This document shows positions 41,282 to 52,115 of a stretch of DNA of 64,000 nt, piece after piece. The position numbers and the translations under genes are program-made. Below the pieces are notes generated by a model. The model did no database searches, had not been told where the DNA came from, and saw only the letters and a program-made list of their open reading frames with translations. Positions within the stretch are counted from its first letter, which is position 1; each line of letters opens with the position of its first letter. This DNA is from G963422445 sp963422445 (GTDB lineage Bacteria; Pseudomonadota; Alphaproteobacteria; Thalassobaculales; Thalassobaculaceae): NCBI GenBank assembly GCA_963422445.2, contig CAXXOV010000001.1, positions 124,001 through 188,000 of the forward strand. Direction: 5' to 3'.

Positions 41282-41593
41282 TGCGTTCTCCTGCTTTCTG
41301 TACAGTTCGATTCCGTCTCGCCGGACATGCTTGCGCAAGGCCGCATCTTCGATCCCGTCGTACAGGAGCAGGTCGACCCTCTGCGGAACGGTCAGCTCCT
41401 CCATCGCCGCCGCCAGACGGACTTGATCCGCCGTCGTCAGCGCTTCGCCGAACAACGCGATGTCCACGTCCGAGCCCCGGGTGAAGGTCTCCGTCGCCCG
41501 CGATCCGAACAGCACTGCCCGCTCCACGCGCCCGTTGGCGCGAAGCACGTTCACGATCGCGGTCCGGTGCGCATCCTTCAGTCCGTCCGTCAT
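41282..41593 (-). CDS. mntA: MNT-type nucleotidyltransferase antitoxin, fused in frame to the hsdS gene
   Basis: ATG 41593 overlaps the hepT stop (ATGA at 41590-41593). About 104 residues: VERAVLFGSRATETFTRGSD then VDIALFGEAL gives the GSRA...SDVDIAL active-site pattern of minimal nucleotidyltransferases, followed by VDLLLYDGIEDAALRKHV. In HEPN/MNT systems MntA adds AMP groups to the HEPN toxin and silences it. The usual C-terminal end (ELYRK) is not followed by a stop; the frame reads on through QENA into the nucleotidyltransferase-HsdS protein. Whether one long fusion or two proteins are made is undecided, because a good ribosome site precedes TTG 41281. Confidence 0.8.
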
Positions 41594-42003
41594 CGGTTCG
41601 CCTTCGCGCTCAGCGTCGCGTGAAGCCGCACAAGAACGGGATGGTAACGGTCCATGATGAGCGCTTCCGCTTCGAGAGCGGCGCTTTCCCGGTAGGCATG
41701 GCTCAGGACATTGCGCTTTTCCAGCACTTCTAGGAGGAACTCGCAGTCCTGCTCGTCTATGTAGTCGACCTCGAAGCTCCTGCGGATGGCCGAGCGGGGA
41801 ACCTTCTCCTCGTAACCTTCGTAGAACAGAAGGTCTTTCAGGACGTTCCAGGACAGCTCGAAGCAGAACTCGAACGTCTTGACCAGCCCGGCGCGTTCGA
41901 GGTTCGAGTAGGATTTCTGCGCGCACGCCTCGCTGAGTTGCGCGAGCGCCAGCCCGAAACTGGCAAGACGCAGCTTCCAGCGTGTTTCGTCGGTACTGCT
42001 CAT
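41590..42003 (-). CDS. hepT: HEPN toxin (HepT/HI0074-like)
   Basis: A 137-residue all-helical protein (MSSTDETRWKLRLASFGLAL). The family hallmarks are LVKTFEFCFELSWNVLKDLL, AIRRSFEVDYID and the catalytic-type RNVLSHAYRE, where R-x4-H is the HEPN ribonuclease motif, followed by Y three residues on as in substrates of MntA. It starts 12 bp after hsdM and overlaps mntA by four bases, so it belongs to the restriction operon. HepT proteins cleave RNA when not modified. Confidence 0.85.
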   Translation of the reverse strand: MSSTDETRWKLRLASFGLALAQLSEACAQKSYSNLERAGLVKTFEFCFELSWNVLKDLLFYEGYEEKVPRSAIRRSFEVDYIDEQDCEFLLEVLEKRNVLSHAYRESAALEAEALIMDRYHPVLVRLHATLSAKANR

Positions 42004-42014
42004 GTTTCGCCGTC

Positions 42015-43577
42015 CTAGAAACCCAGCTTCCTCAGATTCTCCGAGATGGCCACGTCCAGCCGCGCCCCTTCGGCCTGCTGCTCGTGCAGTTGCGCGACCA
42101 GCCGCTTCATCTTGCCCTCGAACGGCTCGCCGTCGTCCTCCTGCGGCGGGGCGCCGACATAGCGGCCCGGAGTGAGCACATGGCCGTGCTTGCGCACTTC
42201 GGCGAGCGGCGCGCTCCGGCAGAAGCCGGGGACATCCTCGTAACCGCTGCCGCCCCGCCAGGCATGGCAGGTATCGGCGATGCGGGCGATGTCCTTGTCG
42301 GTCAGTTCGCGGTGAGTGCGGTCCACCATGCGGCCGAGCGCCCGGGCATCGACGAACAGGATCTCGTTCGCGCGGCTGCGGTCCCGCGCCAGGAACCACA
42401 GGCAGGCCGGGATCTGGGTCGAGTAGAAGAGCTGGCCCGGCAGCGCCACTATGCAGTCCACGAGACCCGCCTCGATCAGGTTTTTCCGTATCGCGCCCTC
42501 GCCCGACTGGGCCGACGACATCGAGCCGTTGGCGAGCACGAAGCCGGCCGCGCCGCCCGGCGCCAGATGGTGCACCATGTGCTGCACCCAGGCGAAGTTG
42601 GCGTTGCCCTTCGGCGGGACGCCATACTTCCAGCGCTTGTCGTCGGCGAGCCGCTCGCCGCCCCAATCGGAGACATTGAAGGGCGGGTTGGCGAGGATGA
42701 AGTCGGCCTTGAGGTCGGGATGGCGGTCGGCGTGGAAGCTGTCGCCATGGGCGATCCGGCCCTCGATGCCGCGAATGGCGAGGTTCATCCTGGCGAGCCG
42801 CCACGTCGTGTAGTTGGACTCCTGCCCCCAGATCGAGATGTCGCCGCGCGCCTTGCCGCCATTGCCGTTCCCGGTCGCGTGCGCCCGGATGAATTCGACC
42901 GACTGAACGAACATGCCGGACGAACCGCAGCACGGGTCGTAGACCCGGCCCCGATACGGCTTCAGCATCTCGACCAGGAGCTGGACCACGCAGCGCGGGG
43001 TGTAGAACTCACCGCCCTTCTTGCCTTCGGCGCTCGCGAAGCGCGACAGGAAATACTCGTACACGCGGCCGAGCACGTCCCGCGAGCGGGCCTCCTCGTC
43101 GCCCACCCGGATATTGCCGATCATGTCGATGAGCTGGCCGAGCCTTTGTTTGTCCAGCGCCGGCCGCGCATAGTCCTTCGGCAGCACGCTTTCGAGCGCG
43201 GGGTTGTCGTGCTCGATCGCCGCCATGGCGTCATCGACCACTTGGCCGACGGTGGGCTGCCGCGCCTGGGCCTTCAAATGGCTCCAGCGCGCCTCGGGCG
43301 GGACCCAGAAGATGTTCTCCGCGAGATACTCGTCACGGTCCTCGGCCGCATCCTCGCCCCATTCGGCGAGCACCGCCGCGCGACGCTCCTCGAAGGCGTC
43401 GGAAATGTATTTCAGGAAGATCAGCCCGAGGACGACATGCTTGTATTCGGCGGCGTCCATCGAGCCGCGCAGCGCATCGGCCATCGCCCACAACTCTGCC
43501 TCGTGGCCGGTCGTCGCGCCGCTGTCCGGCTTGGCTGTCGCGTCGCCTCGCTGTTTTCCGGGTCGTCCCCGCGCCAT
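42015..43577 (-). CDS. hsdM: Type I DNA methyltransferase subunit (HsdM)
   Basis: An intact 520-residue N6-adenine methylase, start ATG 43577 (MARGRPGKQRGDATAKPDSG). The N-terminal helical HsdM_N domain has LWAMADALRGSMDAAEYKHV and LGLIFLKYISDAFEE. The catalytic domain has GEFYTPRCVVQLLVEML, motif I VYDPCCGSSGMF and motif IV ILANPPFN, with the usual GVPPKGNANFAWVQH. Two copies with one HsdS form the methylase, and with HsdR the restriction enzyme. It is the first gene of the operon, reading away from the island integrase. Confidence 0.95.
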   Translation of the reverse strand: MARGRPGKQRGDATAKPDSGATTGHEAELWAMADALRGSMDAAEYKHVVLGLIFLKYISDAFEERRAAVLAEWGEDAAEDRDEYLAENIFWVPPEARWSHLKAQARQPTVGQVVDDAMAAIEHDNPALESVLPKDYARPALDKQRLGQLIDMIGNIRVGDEEARSRDVLGRVYEYFLSRFASAEGKKGGEFYTPRCVVQLLVEMLKPYRGRVYDPCCGSSGMFVQSVEFIRAHATGNGNGGKARGDISIWGQESNYTTWRLARMNLAIRGIEGRIAHGDSFHADRHPDLKADFILANPPFNVSDWGGERLADDKRWKYGVPPKGNANFAWVQHMVHHLAPGGAAGFVLANGSMSSAQSGEGAIRKNLIEAGLVDCIVALPGQLFYSTQIPACLWFLARDRSRANEILFVDARALGRMVDRTHRELTDKDIARIADTCHAWRGGSGYEDVPGFCRSAPLAEVRKHGHVLTPGRYVGAPPQEDDGEPFEGKMKRLVAQLHEQQAEGARLDVAISENLRKLGF

Positions 43578-43700
43578 GCCGCGCCCTTCCGGTCAGTTGT
43601 CGCTTCGCTATCCGCCCCGGACAATTGCCGGAGAGCGGCCCTTTGGTCCTGTTCCGAGGCTGAAATGCCCGCGGAAATCTGTAGCGCACCGCCGGACAGC

Positions 43701-45021
43701 TTACAATCGACCGCCCGCGCCGTGCGACCGTGACCGAAGTATGACCTGTTCCGGCGCGCGTGATGTAGTGACCGATTCCGGGCTTCCCATTGCACCCATC
43801 AGCTCATCTATCCGGTCGGCGATCCGCTGCGCCGGCTCCCGGAGCTGTCCGACGGTCCAGTCGGCGGCGTAGCCCTCGGTCACGTCCTGCGGCCGGGCAT
43901 GGTTGACGAGCCGCTTGGTCAGCGAGCGCGGCAACATGAGTTCGCGCTCCGCCACCGTGATGAAGCAGTTGCGAAGCGCGTGGAACCAGAACTTCGCGCC
44001 GCCGGCCTTCGCGATGGCGGCGTAATGCGCGCGGGGCTCCACGACATGGCCCGACTTGCTGGTGAGCGACGGAAACACCCAGTCCCGCAACTCCGCGTGC
44101 ATCGCTGCGCCGCCGGCCCGGCGGCGCGCGAGGATATCCCCGAGCTGGCGCGTGATCGGCAACTCCAGCGGCGCCCCCGTCTTGGTCTCCTCGACCCGGA
44201 ACAACCCCGCCTCCAGATCCACCCGCTCCCAGCGCAGGGGGAAGATCTCGCCCCGGCGCATACCGGTGTAGAGACCGAACAGGAACACGTCCCGGTGCAC
44301 CGGATTGCGCACCGCCGCATCGATGCCCGCACGCCATTTCGGCAGAACCTCCGCCGGAGAGGAAATCCGCTTCCGGGGCGTGCGGTGGTAGCGCCCGCCG
44401 CCGGCCAGCCACAGCTCGACCGGATTGCGCAGGCCCTCGTGGTCCACGCAGGGCCTGCGGAAGACCGAGCGCAGGAACGACATCGTCTGATTGGCCGGCA
44501 CCGGGCCGCGCTGTTCGGTGATGAGGTGGAAGCGGGCCTCGATGTCGCGCCGGGTAATCGCATCAAGCGGACGCGACCGCCAGTCGCCCAGATAGAGGTC
44601 GGTATAGCGGCGGTAGGACTTCTGCGTCGAGTCTGCCCGCCCGCGGCCGGTCTCGATGTAGTCGTCGCAGGCCTCTCCCAATGTCGGCAGGGCGCGGGCA
44701 TCGGCGCGCTTGCCGGCGGGGTCCTCGCCGCCGGCCACCCGCCCGAGCAAGTTCCTGAGCGCGGCGCCGGGCCTGGTCGGGGGCGACGCGGCCGTAGCGT
44801 CCGACGACGACCCGCTTGTTGGGCGCGTTGCGCCCGCCTTCGCCGGCGCGGTAGTTGATGACGAAGGACTTGGTGCCGGAGGGCTGCACGCGGCAGCCGA
44901 ACCCCACCAGCCTGTCGTCCCATGCGATCCAGGGCTTGTCGGCGGGCTCCAGCGCCTCGACGGTGCGCTTGGTGAGGGTGAGCTTCACCTTGGCGACGCG
45001 TTTTGCGGAGTGCTGATTCAT
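43701..45021 (-). pseudogene. Island tyrosine recombinase (integrase), one frameshift
   Basis: ATG 45021 starts MNQHSAKRVAKVKLTLTKRT. The DUF4102-like arm domain (WIAWDDRLVGFGCRVQPSGT) runs to about 44760, where a one-base lesion moves the frame; the rest (LLGRVAGGEDPAGKRADA) is open to 43701. The catalytic domain has Arg in YTGMRRGEIFPLRW, the FHALRNCFIT block and the nucleophile Tyr in VTEGYAADW. The gene lies about 190 bp inside the right attachment site and is the best candidate for the enzyme that put the island into the relaxase gene. If the lesion is real, the island is now fixed unless another recombinase acts. Confidence 0.8.
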
Positions 45022-45209
45022 GGAACGATCCTACCGCCTGCGCCCGAATAGTCAACCCTGAGGTCAACCCAAGAAAAAGAATTGGAGCGTAGCAGAGCCA
45101 CCGTCTGGCGGCGTATGGCGACGATGTCATCTCACAAAGCATTGTAAATGCGCTACTATTGTCACCCCCTGTCCACACCTGTCTACGCATGCCCTCGATT
45201 GAACGACGG
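45022..45209. other. Non-coding strip between integrase and right attachment site
   Basis: It would hold arm-type binding sites and the integrase promoter. No motif is asserted. An open frame from 45148 crosses into the relaxase but is coding only from the attachment site on. Confidence 0.4.
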
Positions 45210-45217
45210 GTTCTCGA
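45210..45217. other. Right attachment site (attR core)
   Basis: GTTCTCGA, identical to 19792-19799. From here the relaxase frame continues with FSTRRAEIEAAM. Confidence 0.6.
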
Positions 45218-47499
45218 CACGGCGGGCCGAGATCGAGGCGGCGATGGAGGGCCGGGGCCTCGGCTCAACCGCGGAGAACCAGCACTTGGCCCGGCGCGCA
45301 GCGCTGATGACGCGCGCGGCCAAGCGCGATGTCGACCGGGAGGAGCTGCGCGAGACCTGGGGCCGGCAGGCCGCCGACCTCGGCTTCGACATAAACGCGC
45401 TGGCCGCCTCTGCGATGGAACGTGGCATTGACGGGGGCGGCAGGGAGCGCAACAGCCTCGGGGCGACCGGCAAGGACGGACCGCCCGCTGTGCCACTTCA
45501 GGCCGATCTATTCGAGCACGCCGCCCGATCCCATCCTGCGCGCGAAGCGGTTGACTGGGCGCTGGCCCATCTTTCAGAGCGCGACGCGGTGTTCGCCAGA
45601 ACCGACCTGCTCGCCTCTGCGCTCGCGTACAGTCCCGGCTCGGCGTCCATCGGCGAGATAGAGCGGGCCGTCGCCGGCCTCATGCGCGAGGGCCGGCTGC
45701 ACGATGCGCCGGCGTTCCCCGGATCGGGTCCGGGGCAGGCTGGCGGCGGCGGGCTCACCACGGACAAGGCGGTGGCCGACGAACGCGAGACCGTCGCGCT
45801 GATGCGAAGCGGCGAAGGCCGGGGCAAGGCGCCGATGCGCGGCTGGACGGTGGACCGGCATCTGCGCAAGGGACCGCTCACGGCCGGACAGCAACAGGCG
45901 GTGAAGCTTATCCTGTCCGAGAAGGACCGCACCATCGGGGCGCAGGGTTACGCGGGCACCGGCAAGGCGCGAATGCTGAACCGCGCCCGGGCGCTCGCCG
46001 AGAAGAAAGGCTGGCGCATGGTCGGGCTCGCGCCGTCGGCTTCGGCGGTGCGGACGCTGGCGGCGGAATCGGGGATCGAGAGCGAAACGCTTCAGCGGTT
46101 CATCGCGAGAAATGCCGGCGTCGCCGAAGGCCGCCTGACGAAGAAGGGCGCGCGGGAGATGCGCGCGGCGTTTGCAAAGACGATCCTGGTGGTCGACGAG
46201 GGCTCCCTGGCCTCGACCGTCCAGGCCCGCGACCTGCTCCGGATCGCTGGCGAGCTACGCATTCTGAAGCTGGTCCTGGTCGGAGATGCGAAGCAGCTCG
46301 ATGCCGTCGATGCCGGCAAACCCTTCGCGCAGTTGCAGCAGGCGGGCATGAAGACGGCCGTCATGGACGAGATCATGCGCCAGCGCGATCCGGACCTGAA
46401 GGCCACCGTCGAGGCGAGCCTCGCGGGCGAGATCGGCAGGGCGTTCGAGAAACTCGGCTCCAATGTCGCGGAAGTGAAGCCCGACAATATCTCGGGTGCG
46501 GTGGCGGCGAGCTGGCTGAAACTCTCGTCGGAGGAGCGCGAGAGAATCGGCATCATGGCCCCGAGCCACGAGCTGCGCGAGGGGATCAACGCCCATATCC
46601 GCGAGCGCCTCGCCCGCGAGGGCCGCATCGCCGGTCCGGCGATGCAGACGCAGCGGCTGGTCTCCAAGGGATACACCAGGGCGGAGAAGGCGCTTGCCTC
46701 CAACTACGCCCTTGGCGATGTCGTCGCCTTCCACCGTCCCTACAAGCATCTCGGCGTCGAGAAGGGCGACGAGCGGCGCGTCGAGAGCGTCGATCACGAG
46801 AACGGGATCGTGCATCTCGAAGGCCCGGACGGCGCGACCGTCGCCTGGAAGCCGTCGGAAATCGGCGGTCGCAGGGGCGGAACCGAGGTCTACCGGACCG
46901 AGACCGTCGAGCTTCGCGCCGGCGACCGCATCCGCTGGACCCGCAACGACAAGGGGCTCGGGCTGGTCAACAGCGGCACGGCGGAGGTCCTGGGCGTCCG
47001 CAACGGGCGGGTGACGTTCCTGCTGGAGGAGGGCCGGAAGCTCACCCTCACTCCGGGCGACCCGCAACTGCGCCATCTCGACCATGCCTGGGCCTCGACC
47101 GTTCATGCATTTCAAGGGCGCACGGTCGACAACATGATCGCCGCGATGGAGGCGAACCACCCGCAACTGACCACGGCCAAGGCGTTCTATGTCGAGATCT
47201 CCCGCGCCCGCGACCGGGCAGAGCTCGTCACTGACGACGCGCAGGCGCTCAGGGAGCGTCTGGAAGCGGTGACCGGCGAGCGCATCTCGGCCCTCGAAGG
47301 CATCGGCGAGAGCGTCCAGACGGAACGCGAACACGAAAAGGAGGGGAAGACTTCGCCCGGCCTCGAACGGCCGAGTCCGGAGGCGTCCACGCCACCCTCA
47401 CCGGACAGGGAAATCGAGCCAGCCCTGTCACGGGACAGGGTACCCGAGCCCGAACCGCCCGCCCGCGAGAAGCGTATCGAGATGGATCTCGGCCTCTGA
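45210..47499 (+). pseudogene. traI: MobF relaxase, C-terminal helicase part (separated from its N-terminus)
   Basis: About 760 residues continuing the relaxase at 19080-19799. LARRAALMTRAAKRDVDREE is followed by a RecD-like SF1 helicase: Walker A region QGYAGTGKARML (the usual GKT has become GKA), ILVVDEGSLAST for Walker B, LVLVGDAKQLDAVDAG, MDEIMRQRDPDLKATV, and the motif V/VI region WASTVHAFQGRTVDNM and FYVEISRARDRAELVTD. The tail is acidic and proline-rich. The T-to-A change right after the Walker lysine would weaken ATP binding. With no start codon of its own it is probably not expressed as a relaxase unless the island leaves. Confidence 0.85.
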
Positions 47500-47563
47500 G
47501 CGCAGGTCGTTCGCGCCTCGCTTCATGCACATTCGCATCTTGTCGAACGTCATCGCCTCGCCA

Positions 47564-49399
47564 TCAGCGCCGTTTCGGTTTCCGGGGGCTTGACGATGCG
47601 TTCGATGCAGAAGCGGTTCTCTTTCGCGGCTGCCGCAGGTTTCTCGTGTAGCCACAGTCCGGGAAATTCGAGCAGCCGAGGAAGCGGCCGAACTTGCCCA
47701 TCCTGGCGTTCAGCCAGCCGTCGCAGACCGGACAGGCCTCGATTGCCCCGCCGCAGTCGCGGCAGCGGTAGGCCTCGCCGGACCTGACAGGAAGGCCGTT
47801 CCCGCAGCGAGGGCTGGCACGCGCGGTGTGCTCGCAGAGCGGAAAGTTCGAGCAGCCGTAGAAGACGCCTCCGTCGCGGGCGTTCTCGCGGCGCTCCAGC
47901 CGGCCGCCGGTGCATCGCGGACAGGATACGTCGCCCTTCGGCGGACGGCCGAATACCTCGATGTCGTATCCACCGTCGATCAACTCCGTCACGAATTCCG
48001 AAGGCGGGCCGCCGTCGGCAAGCAGGAAGACCTGACGGCTCGCCCGCGTGATGGCGACATAGAGCAGGCGCCGCTCCTCGGCGTTCGGATGCGCTTCGGG
48101 CGCCGCCAGCACCAGATCGAGCAGCGGATCGTCGGCGATCGCGACGGGAAACCCGTGCTTTCCCGAACACAGACCAAGGATCACCGCATAGTCGGCCTCG
48201 AGACCCTTCGAGCGGTGCACGGTCATCCAGGTGAAGCGAAGGCCCGGATACTGTTTGGGCAGCGCGTCCAGGTTGCGGGGCCGCAGATGCCGGTAGCGGC
48301 CCAGCAGCAGCACCTCCGATGTGCCGTCGTATTGGCGGGCATCCGCTTCGATTCTGTCGAGCGCCTCCTTCAGAAGCGCGAGATCCTGCTCGCCGGGGAG
48401 CCCGACGTATACAGCAGGCCCGTCGGCCTTCCGCGTCGTGCAGACCGTCTTTGGGATTTGCGCCGGGTTGCGCAGCACGAAATCGGTAGCGACCGCGGCA
48501 ATGCGGTCGGCGCAGCGGAACGTGGTCGCGAGATCGATGCGCTCGAACGCGCCAAAATGGTCCTCGAACTCCCGCATGACCGCGATGTCCGAGCCGCTGA
48601 ACCGGTAGATCGCCTGCCAGTCGTCGCCGACCGCGAACAGCTGGACCCCCGGCGAGCTGTCGAGCAATGCCTTCAGTAGCCCCGCGCGGGACGACGAAAT
48701 GTCCTGGAACTCGTCGACCAGGATGTATCCGAACGGGCTGCGGTAACGCCCGGTCTCCACGAGATCGGTCGCCCGGTCGATCATGTCGTGGAAGTCGATC
48801 TCGCCTGCGCGGGCAAGCGCCTCCTGGTAGCGTTCGAATATCGGCCGGAACACTGCAACGAACGCCTGCGCCCGCTTCCTGTCCCGGTGGCCGCCGGCGC
48901 GTTCGGCGATGTCGGCAAAGGACAGCCGACTGTCCTTGAAGTGCTGCAGGAAGGTCGCCACCAGTCGCGTGAACGGATCGATCCGGCCCTGCTGCTCGAG
49001 AGCGGCGAACACCTCCTCGCGCGGGATCGGCGAAAGGGGCACATCGTGGGCCGCAAGCTTCTCCGTCAGGTTGCGGAGCAGCTTGCCCTCGGCCTGTTCG
49101 TGACTGAAGGTTTCGACAAGGATCGTGCCGTGTTCGGCATGGACGCCGCGCTTCCAGTCCATGTCCTGCCGATACTGCTCCCGGTCGACGAAAGACGCCG
49201 TGTTCCCCGCGGCGTCGATCCCGAAGTGCTCGATATAGATGCCGTGTTCGGGAAGATGGAAGTCGGGCTTGTACTGGCGCTTTTCCGAGGTCGCCAAGTC
49301 GTGCTCGTAGGGGCTTCGTACTCGTAGGCGACGCCGTGAAGGTAGAGGAAGTTCGCGATCTCGCATTCCTCGAAGCTGCGGACGGTTTCGCCCTTGAGC
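47564..49399 (-). pseudogene. UvrD-type helicase with topoisomerase zinc fingers, C-terminal part
   Basis: This continues the helicase that begins at 51973. It reads KGETVRSFEECEIANFLYLH, then after a one-base shift near 49310 YEHDLATSEKRQYKPDFHL, YILVDEFQDIS (motif II), LFAVGDDWQAIYRFSGSD (motif III), ATTFRC, TWMTVHRSKGLEAD (motif V) and LLYVAITRASRQVFLL (motif VI). The last 120 residues carry two C4 zinc fingers of the topoisomerase type (CPRC...CSNFPLC and CPVC...CSNFPDC). DNA helicase IV proteins have this plan. It is interrupted by the IS at 49400-50857. Confidence 0.85.
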
Positions 49400-50857
49400 G
49401 CAGCAATTCTCCTTTTGGAGTTATCGGGGGTTTTCAAAGGCTTGGAGATGTGATTCAAGTTGTTGTATGAAGCGTCTTGAACGATACATAGAAGTGGTGG
49501 GGAAGCGGTGCGCGGCGTTGCCCGACAAGCGCTCGGGAAGCAACACGCGCTATACCATGAGAGACATCGGGCTTGCGGCGTTTTCGGTGTTTTTCGTGCA
49601 GAGCCCGTCGTTTCTGGCGCATCAGCGCCTGCTGTCGGCGCAGCGCGGCGCTTCGAACGCCGGGACGCTGTTCGGCATGGAGCGGGTTCCGTGCGACAGC
49701 CATATCCGGCGGATGTCTGGATGGGGCGCCGACGGATCATTTCGACGCGGTGTTTTCGGCGCTTGTCGATGACCTGGATGGCGCCGGCGCCTTGTCGGGT
49801 CTGCGCTGCCTGGACGATCGGGTGTTGATCGCGCTGGGCGGCTCGGAGCATTTCCGTTCCGGCACGATCCACTGCGCGCACTGCTCGACGCGCCGGCGGG
49901 GCGAGGAGGTGGAGTATTTCCACAGCTTTGTCGGCGCCGCTCTGGTGGCGCCGGGGCAGCGCCGCGCCTTGCCTCTGGCGCCGGAGTTCGTGCACCCGCA
50001 AGACGGCTCGGCGAAGCAGGACTGCGAGAGCCGCGCAGCGCAGCGCTGGCTGGCCCGCCTGGGGCCTTGTGTGGCCGGGCTGAGACCGGTCTATCTGGGC
50101 GACGATCTCTATTCCCGCCAGCCGATCTGCGAGGCGGTGCGCGCCGCGGGCGGGAGCTTCATCTTCGTGTGCAAGCCGTCCAGCCACAAGACGTTGAGCG
50201 AATACACCCATGGCGTCGTGCTGGACGAGGTGTGCCAGACCGTGGGCAGGGGCGCGGCCAGGCGCCGCCAGCGCTATCGCTGGATGAATGGCGTGCCGCT
50301 GCGCGACGGCGCCGACGCGCTCGCCGTCAACTGGCTGGAGGTCGAGATCGCCAAGCCCGACGGCAAGGTGACCTACCGCAACAGCTTCGTCACCGACCTT
50401 GCCGTCACGCGAGACACCGCCGCCGCCATCGCCGCCTGCGGGCGTGCCCGCTGGAAGATCGAGAACGAGACCTTCAACGTCCTGAAGACCAACGGCTACA
50501 ACCTCGAACACAATTTCGGGCATGGCAGCCAGACACTGGCCAGCATCCTGGTCGTGCTCAATCTGCTGGCCTTCGCCCTGCACACGGCCTGCGACCTGAT
50601 CGAAGCATCCTGGCGGCGGGCGCGGCACGCACTCGGAGCCCGAAGGCGCCTGTTCGAGCACATCCGCACGATCACCGCCTACCATGTCTTCGCGTCATGG
50701 GCAGTCCTCATGAAAACCGTCATCACGGGCCTCCCCCCTCCCGCAAACGCCTGATCCCCGGCCCCCGCGCCAAACCCATCCCTCCAACCGCAAAACCGCC
50801 AAAAACCAACACGAAAGGCCGCAATGCAACGAAAAACGCCATAAGGAGAATTGCTGC
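49400..50857. mobile_element. Insertion sequence (ISNCY-like) with 7-bp target duplication inside the helicase gene
   Basis: A 1458-bp element with ends GCAGCAATTCTCCTTTTGG (left) and CCATAAGGAGAATTGCTGC (right), inverted copies with one mismatch. The heptamer CTTGAGC lies on both sides (49393-49399 and 50858-50864). Removing it restores the helicase as SLKGETVRSFEE. Confidence 0.85.
49467..50754 (+). pseudogene. ISNCY-like transposase, one frameshift
   Basis: ATG 49467 starts MKRLERYIEVVGKRCAALPD. Near 49715, after DSHIRRM, one extra T moves the frame; the rest continues with LDGAPTDHFDAVFSALVDDL. The DDE-type core includes LDDRVLIALGGSEHFRSGTI, the CAHC pair, YLGDDLYSRQPICEAV and RARWKIENETFNVLKTNGYN. 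The group, transposases with RWKIENE-FN-LK near the end, is close to ISNCY or IS1380-like elements; I am not certain of the exact name. Confidence 0.7.
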
Positions 50858-50864
50858 CTTGAGC

Positions 50865-51973
50865 GATCGGATGTCGAACTTGCGGATGTAGTCGTGGTAC
50901 TCGCCCCAGTTTCCGAACTCGTGCGCGCTCCTGTAGGGCGCGAACTCCTCCCTGAACCATTCATGCAGCGTGGCCGAGAATCTGCGGCCCGCGAGCAGAT
51001 CGGCCACGACACCCTTGAGCAGGTCGAACAGCGTCCGGTCGTTCTCGGCCGCCGCGGCGAGCGCCGGGCGCTTCCCCTCGGCTTCGCCGATGATCGCCAT
51101 GCCGAGACCGTGGAAGGTGCGCACCGTCACGTCGCCCGCGATTGCGGCGCCGAGACGCTTGTCCATCCGCTTCTCCATCTCCTCGCGGGCGTCACGCGCG
51201 AAGGCGAGCAGAAGCAGTTCGGACGACTTGCGGTATCCCTTGCGCACGAGCCAGCCGGTCTTGGCCACGATGACCGAGGTCTTGCCGCTGCCGGCCGCAG
51301 CGACCACGAGGTTCCGGCGCTCGTCGATGACGAGCGCCCTGCGCTGCTCTTCCGTGAGCGGGCGGGCCTCGATCCGGTCGAAGAGTTCGCGCGAGCGGAC
51401 CAGCTCGTTGACGACGAACGCCTCGTTGGCCGTCGCCCGGGCCTCGCCGGGCGCTTCCAGAAACGCAAGGACGTCCCGCAGCATCCGGATTTCCGGGGCA
51501 TCCGACAGCGCTTCCGGCCACCGCGCAACGAACCCGCCGACGGCTGTTCGGGCATCGGCCACAAGGTCGCGAAGCGTATCGGCGGTGAGGTATTTTGGCG
51601 GGTCGGCAAACCCGGCGATGCGGTCGTGGACCGGTCGGAGCACGCCGGTCCATGAGGCGAGGGCCCGGCGCCACCATTCGCATCTCGCCGTTTCAATGGC
51701 TTCGGCCAGAGCGTACGCGGCCGTTCGGGGCAAGCCCGAAACATGCGCGCTGCCTGCGGCATGACGGATACGAACGCTGGAATAGAGACTGCCGCCCGCT
51801 ACATTGACCGTTTCCACATCGCCCAACGATATGTGGGCGGAACGTGAACCGAACAGCAGCCGGACCGCTTCGGCGTTCACCGACGCCGCCCTGGCATGGC
51901 GTGGATGCAGGATTGCGAACAGGATCCCGGCGAGACCGGTTCGTTTGGCCTCAAGCACGACGCCCGCCGCCAT
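50865..51973 (-). pseudogene. UvrD-type helicase, N-terminal part
   Basis: The likely start is ATG 51973 (MAAGVVLEAKRTGLAGILFA). The first 200 residues are an accessory domain (LFGSRSAHISLGDVETVNVA, RWPEALSDAPEIRMLRDVLA) as in DNA helicase IV. Then come TEEQRRALVIDERRNLVVAA with Walker A AAAGSGKTSVIV, motif Ia SELLLLAFARDAREEMEKR and TVRTFHGLGMAIIGEAEG. It runs to IRSLK at the IS boundary. It is transcribed towards the relaxase and may have supported plasmid replication or transfer. Confidence 0.85.
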
Positions 51974-52115
51974 ATTCGATCGATGCCCGGGTCGCCCGGC
52001 GCGTGATGAGGTCGCGGGGTTCTCTCTCAACCTTCTCTCCGGGTCTTTCAGTAGGCGTGCGTTTCCGAGAGCACCATATGCCGAACCGTTCCCGAATATT
52101 CACCGTCGGACTCGC

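Noticed and set aside
41982..43733. A 583-codon open frame on the plus strand opposite hsdM
   Set aside because: hsdM on the minus strand has all methylase motifs; the plus frame is its GC-driven shadow.
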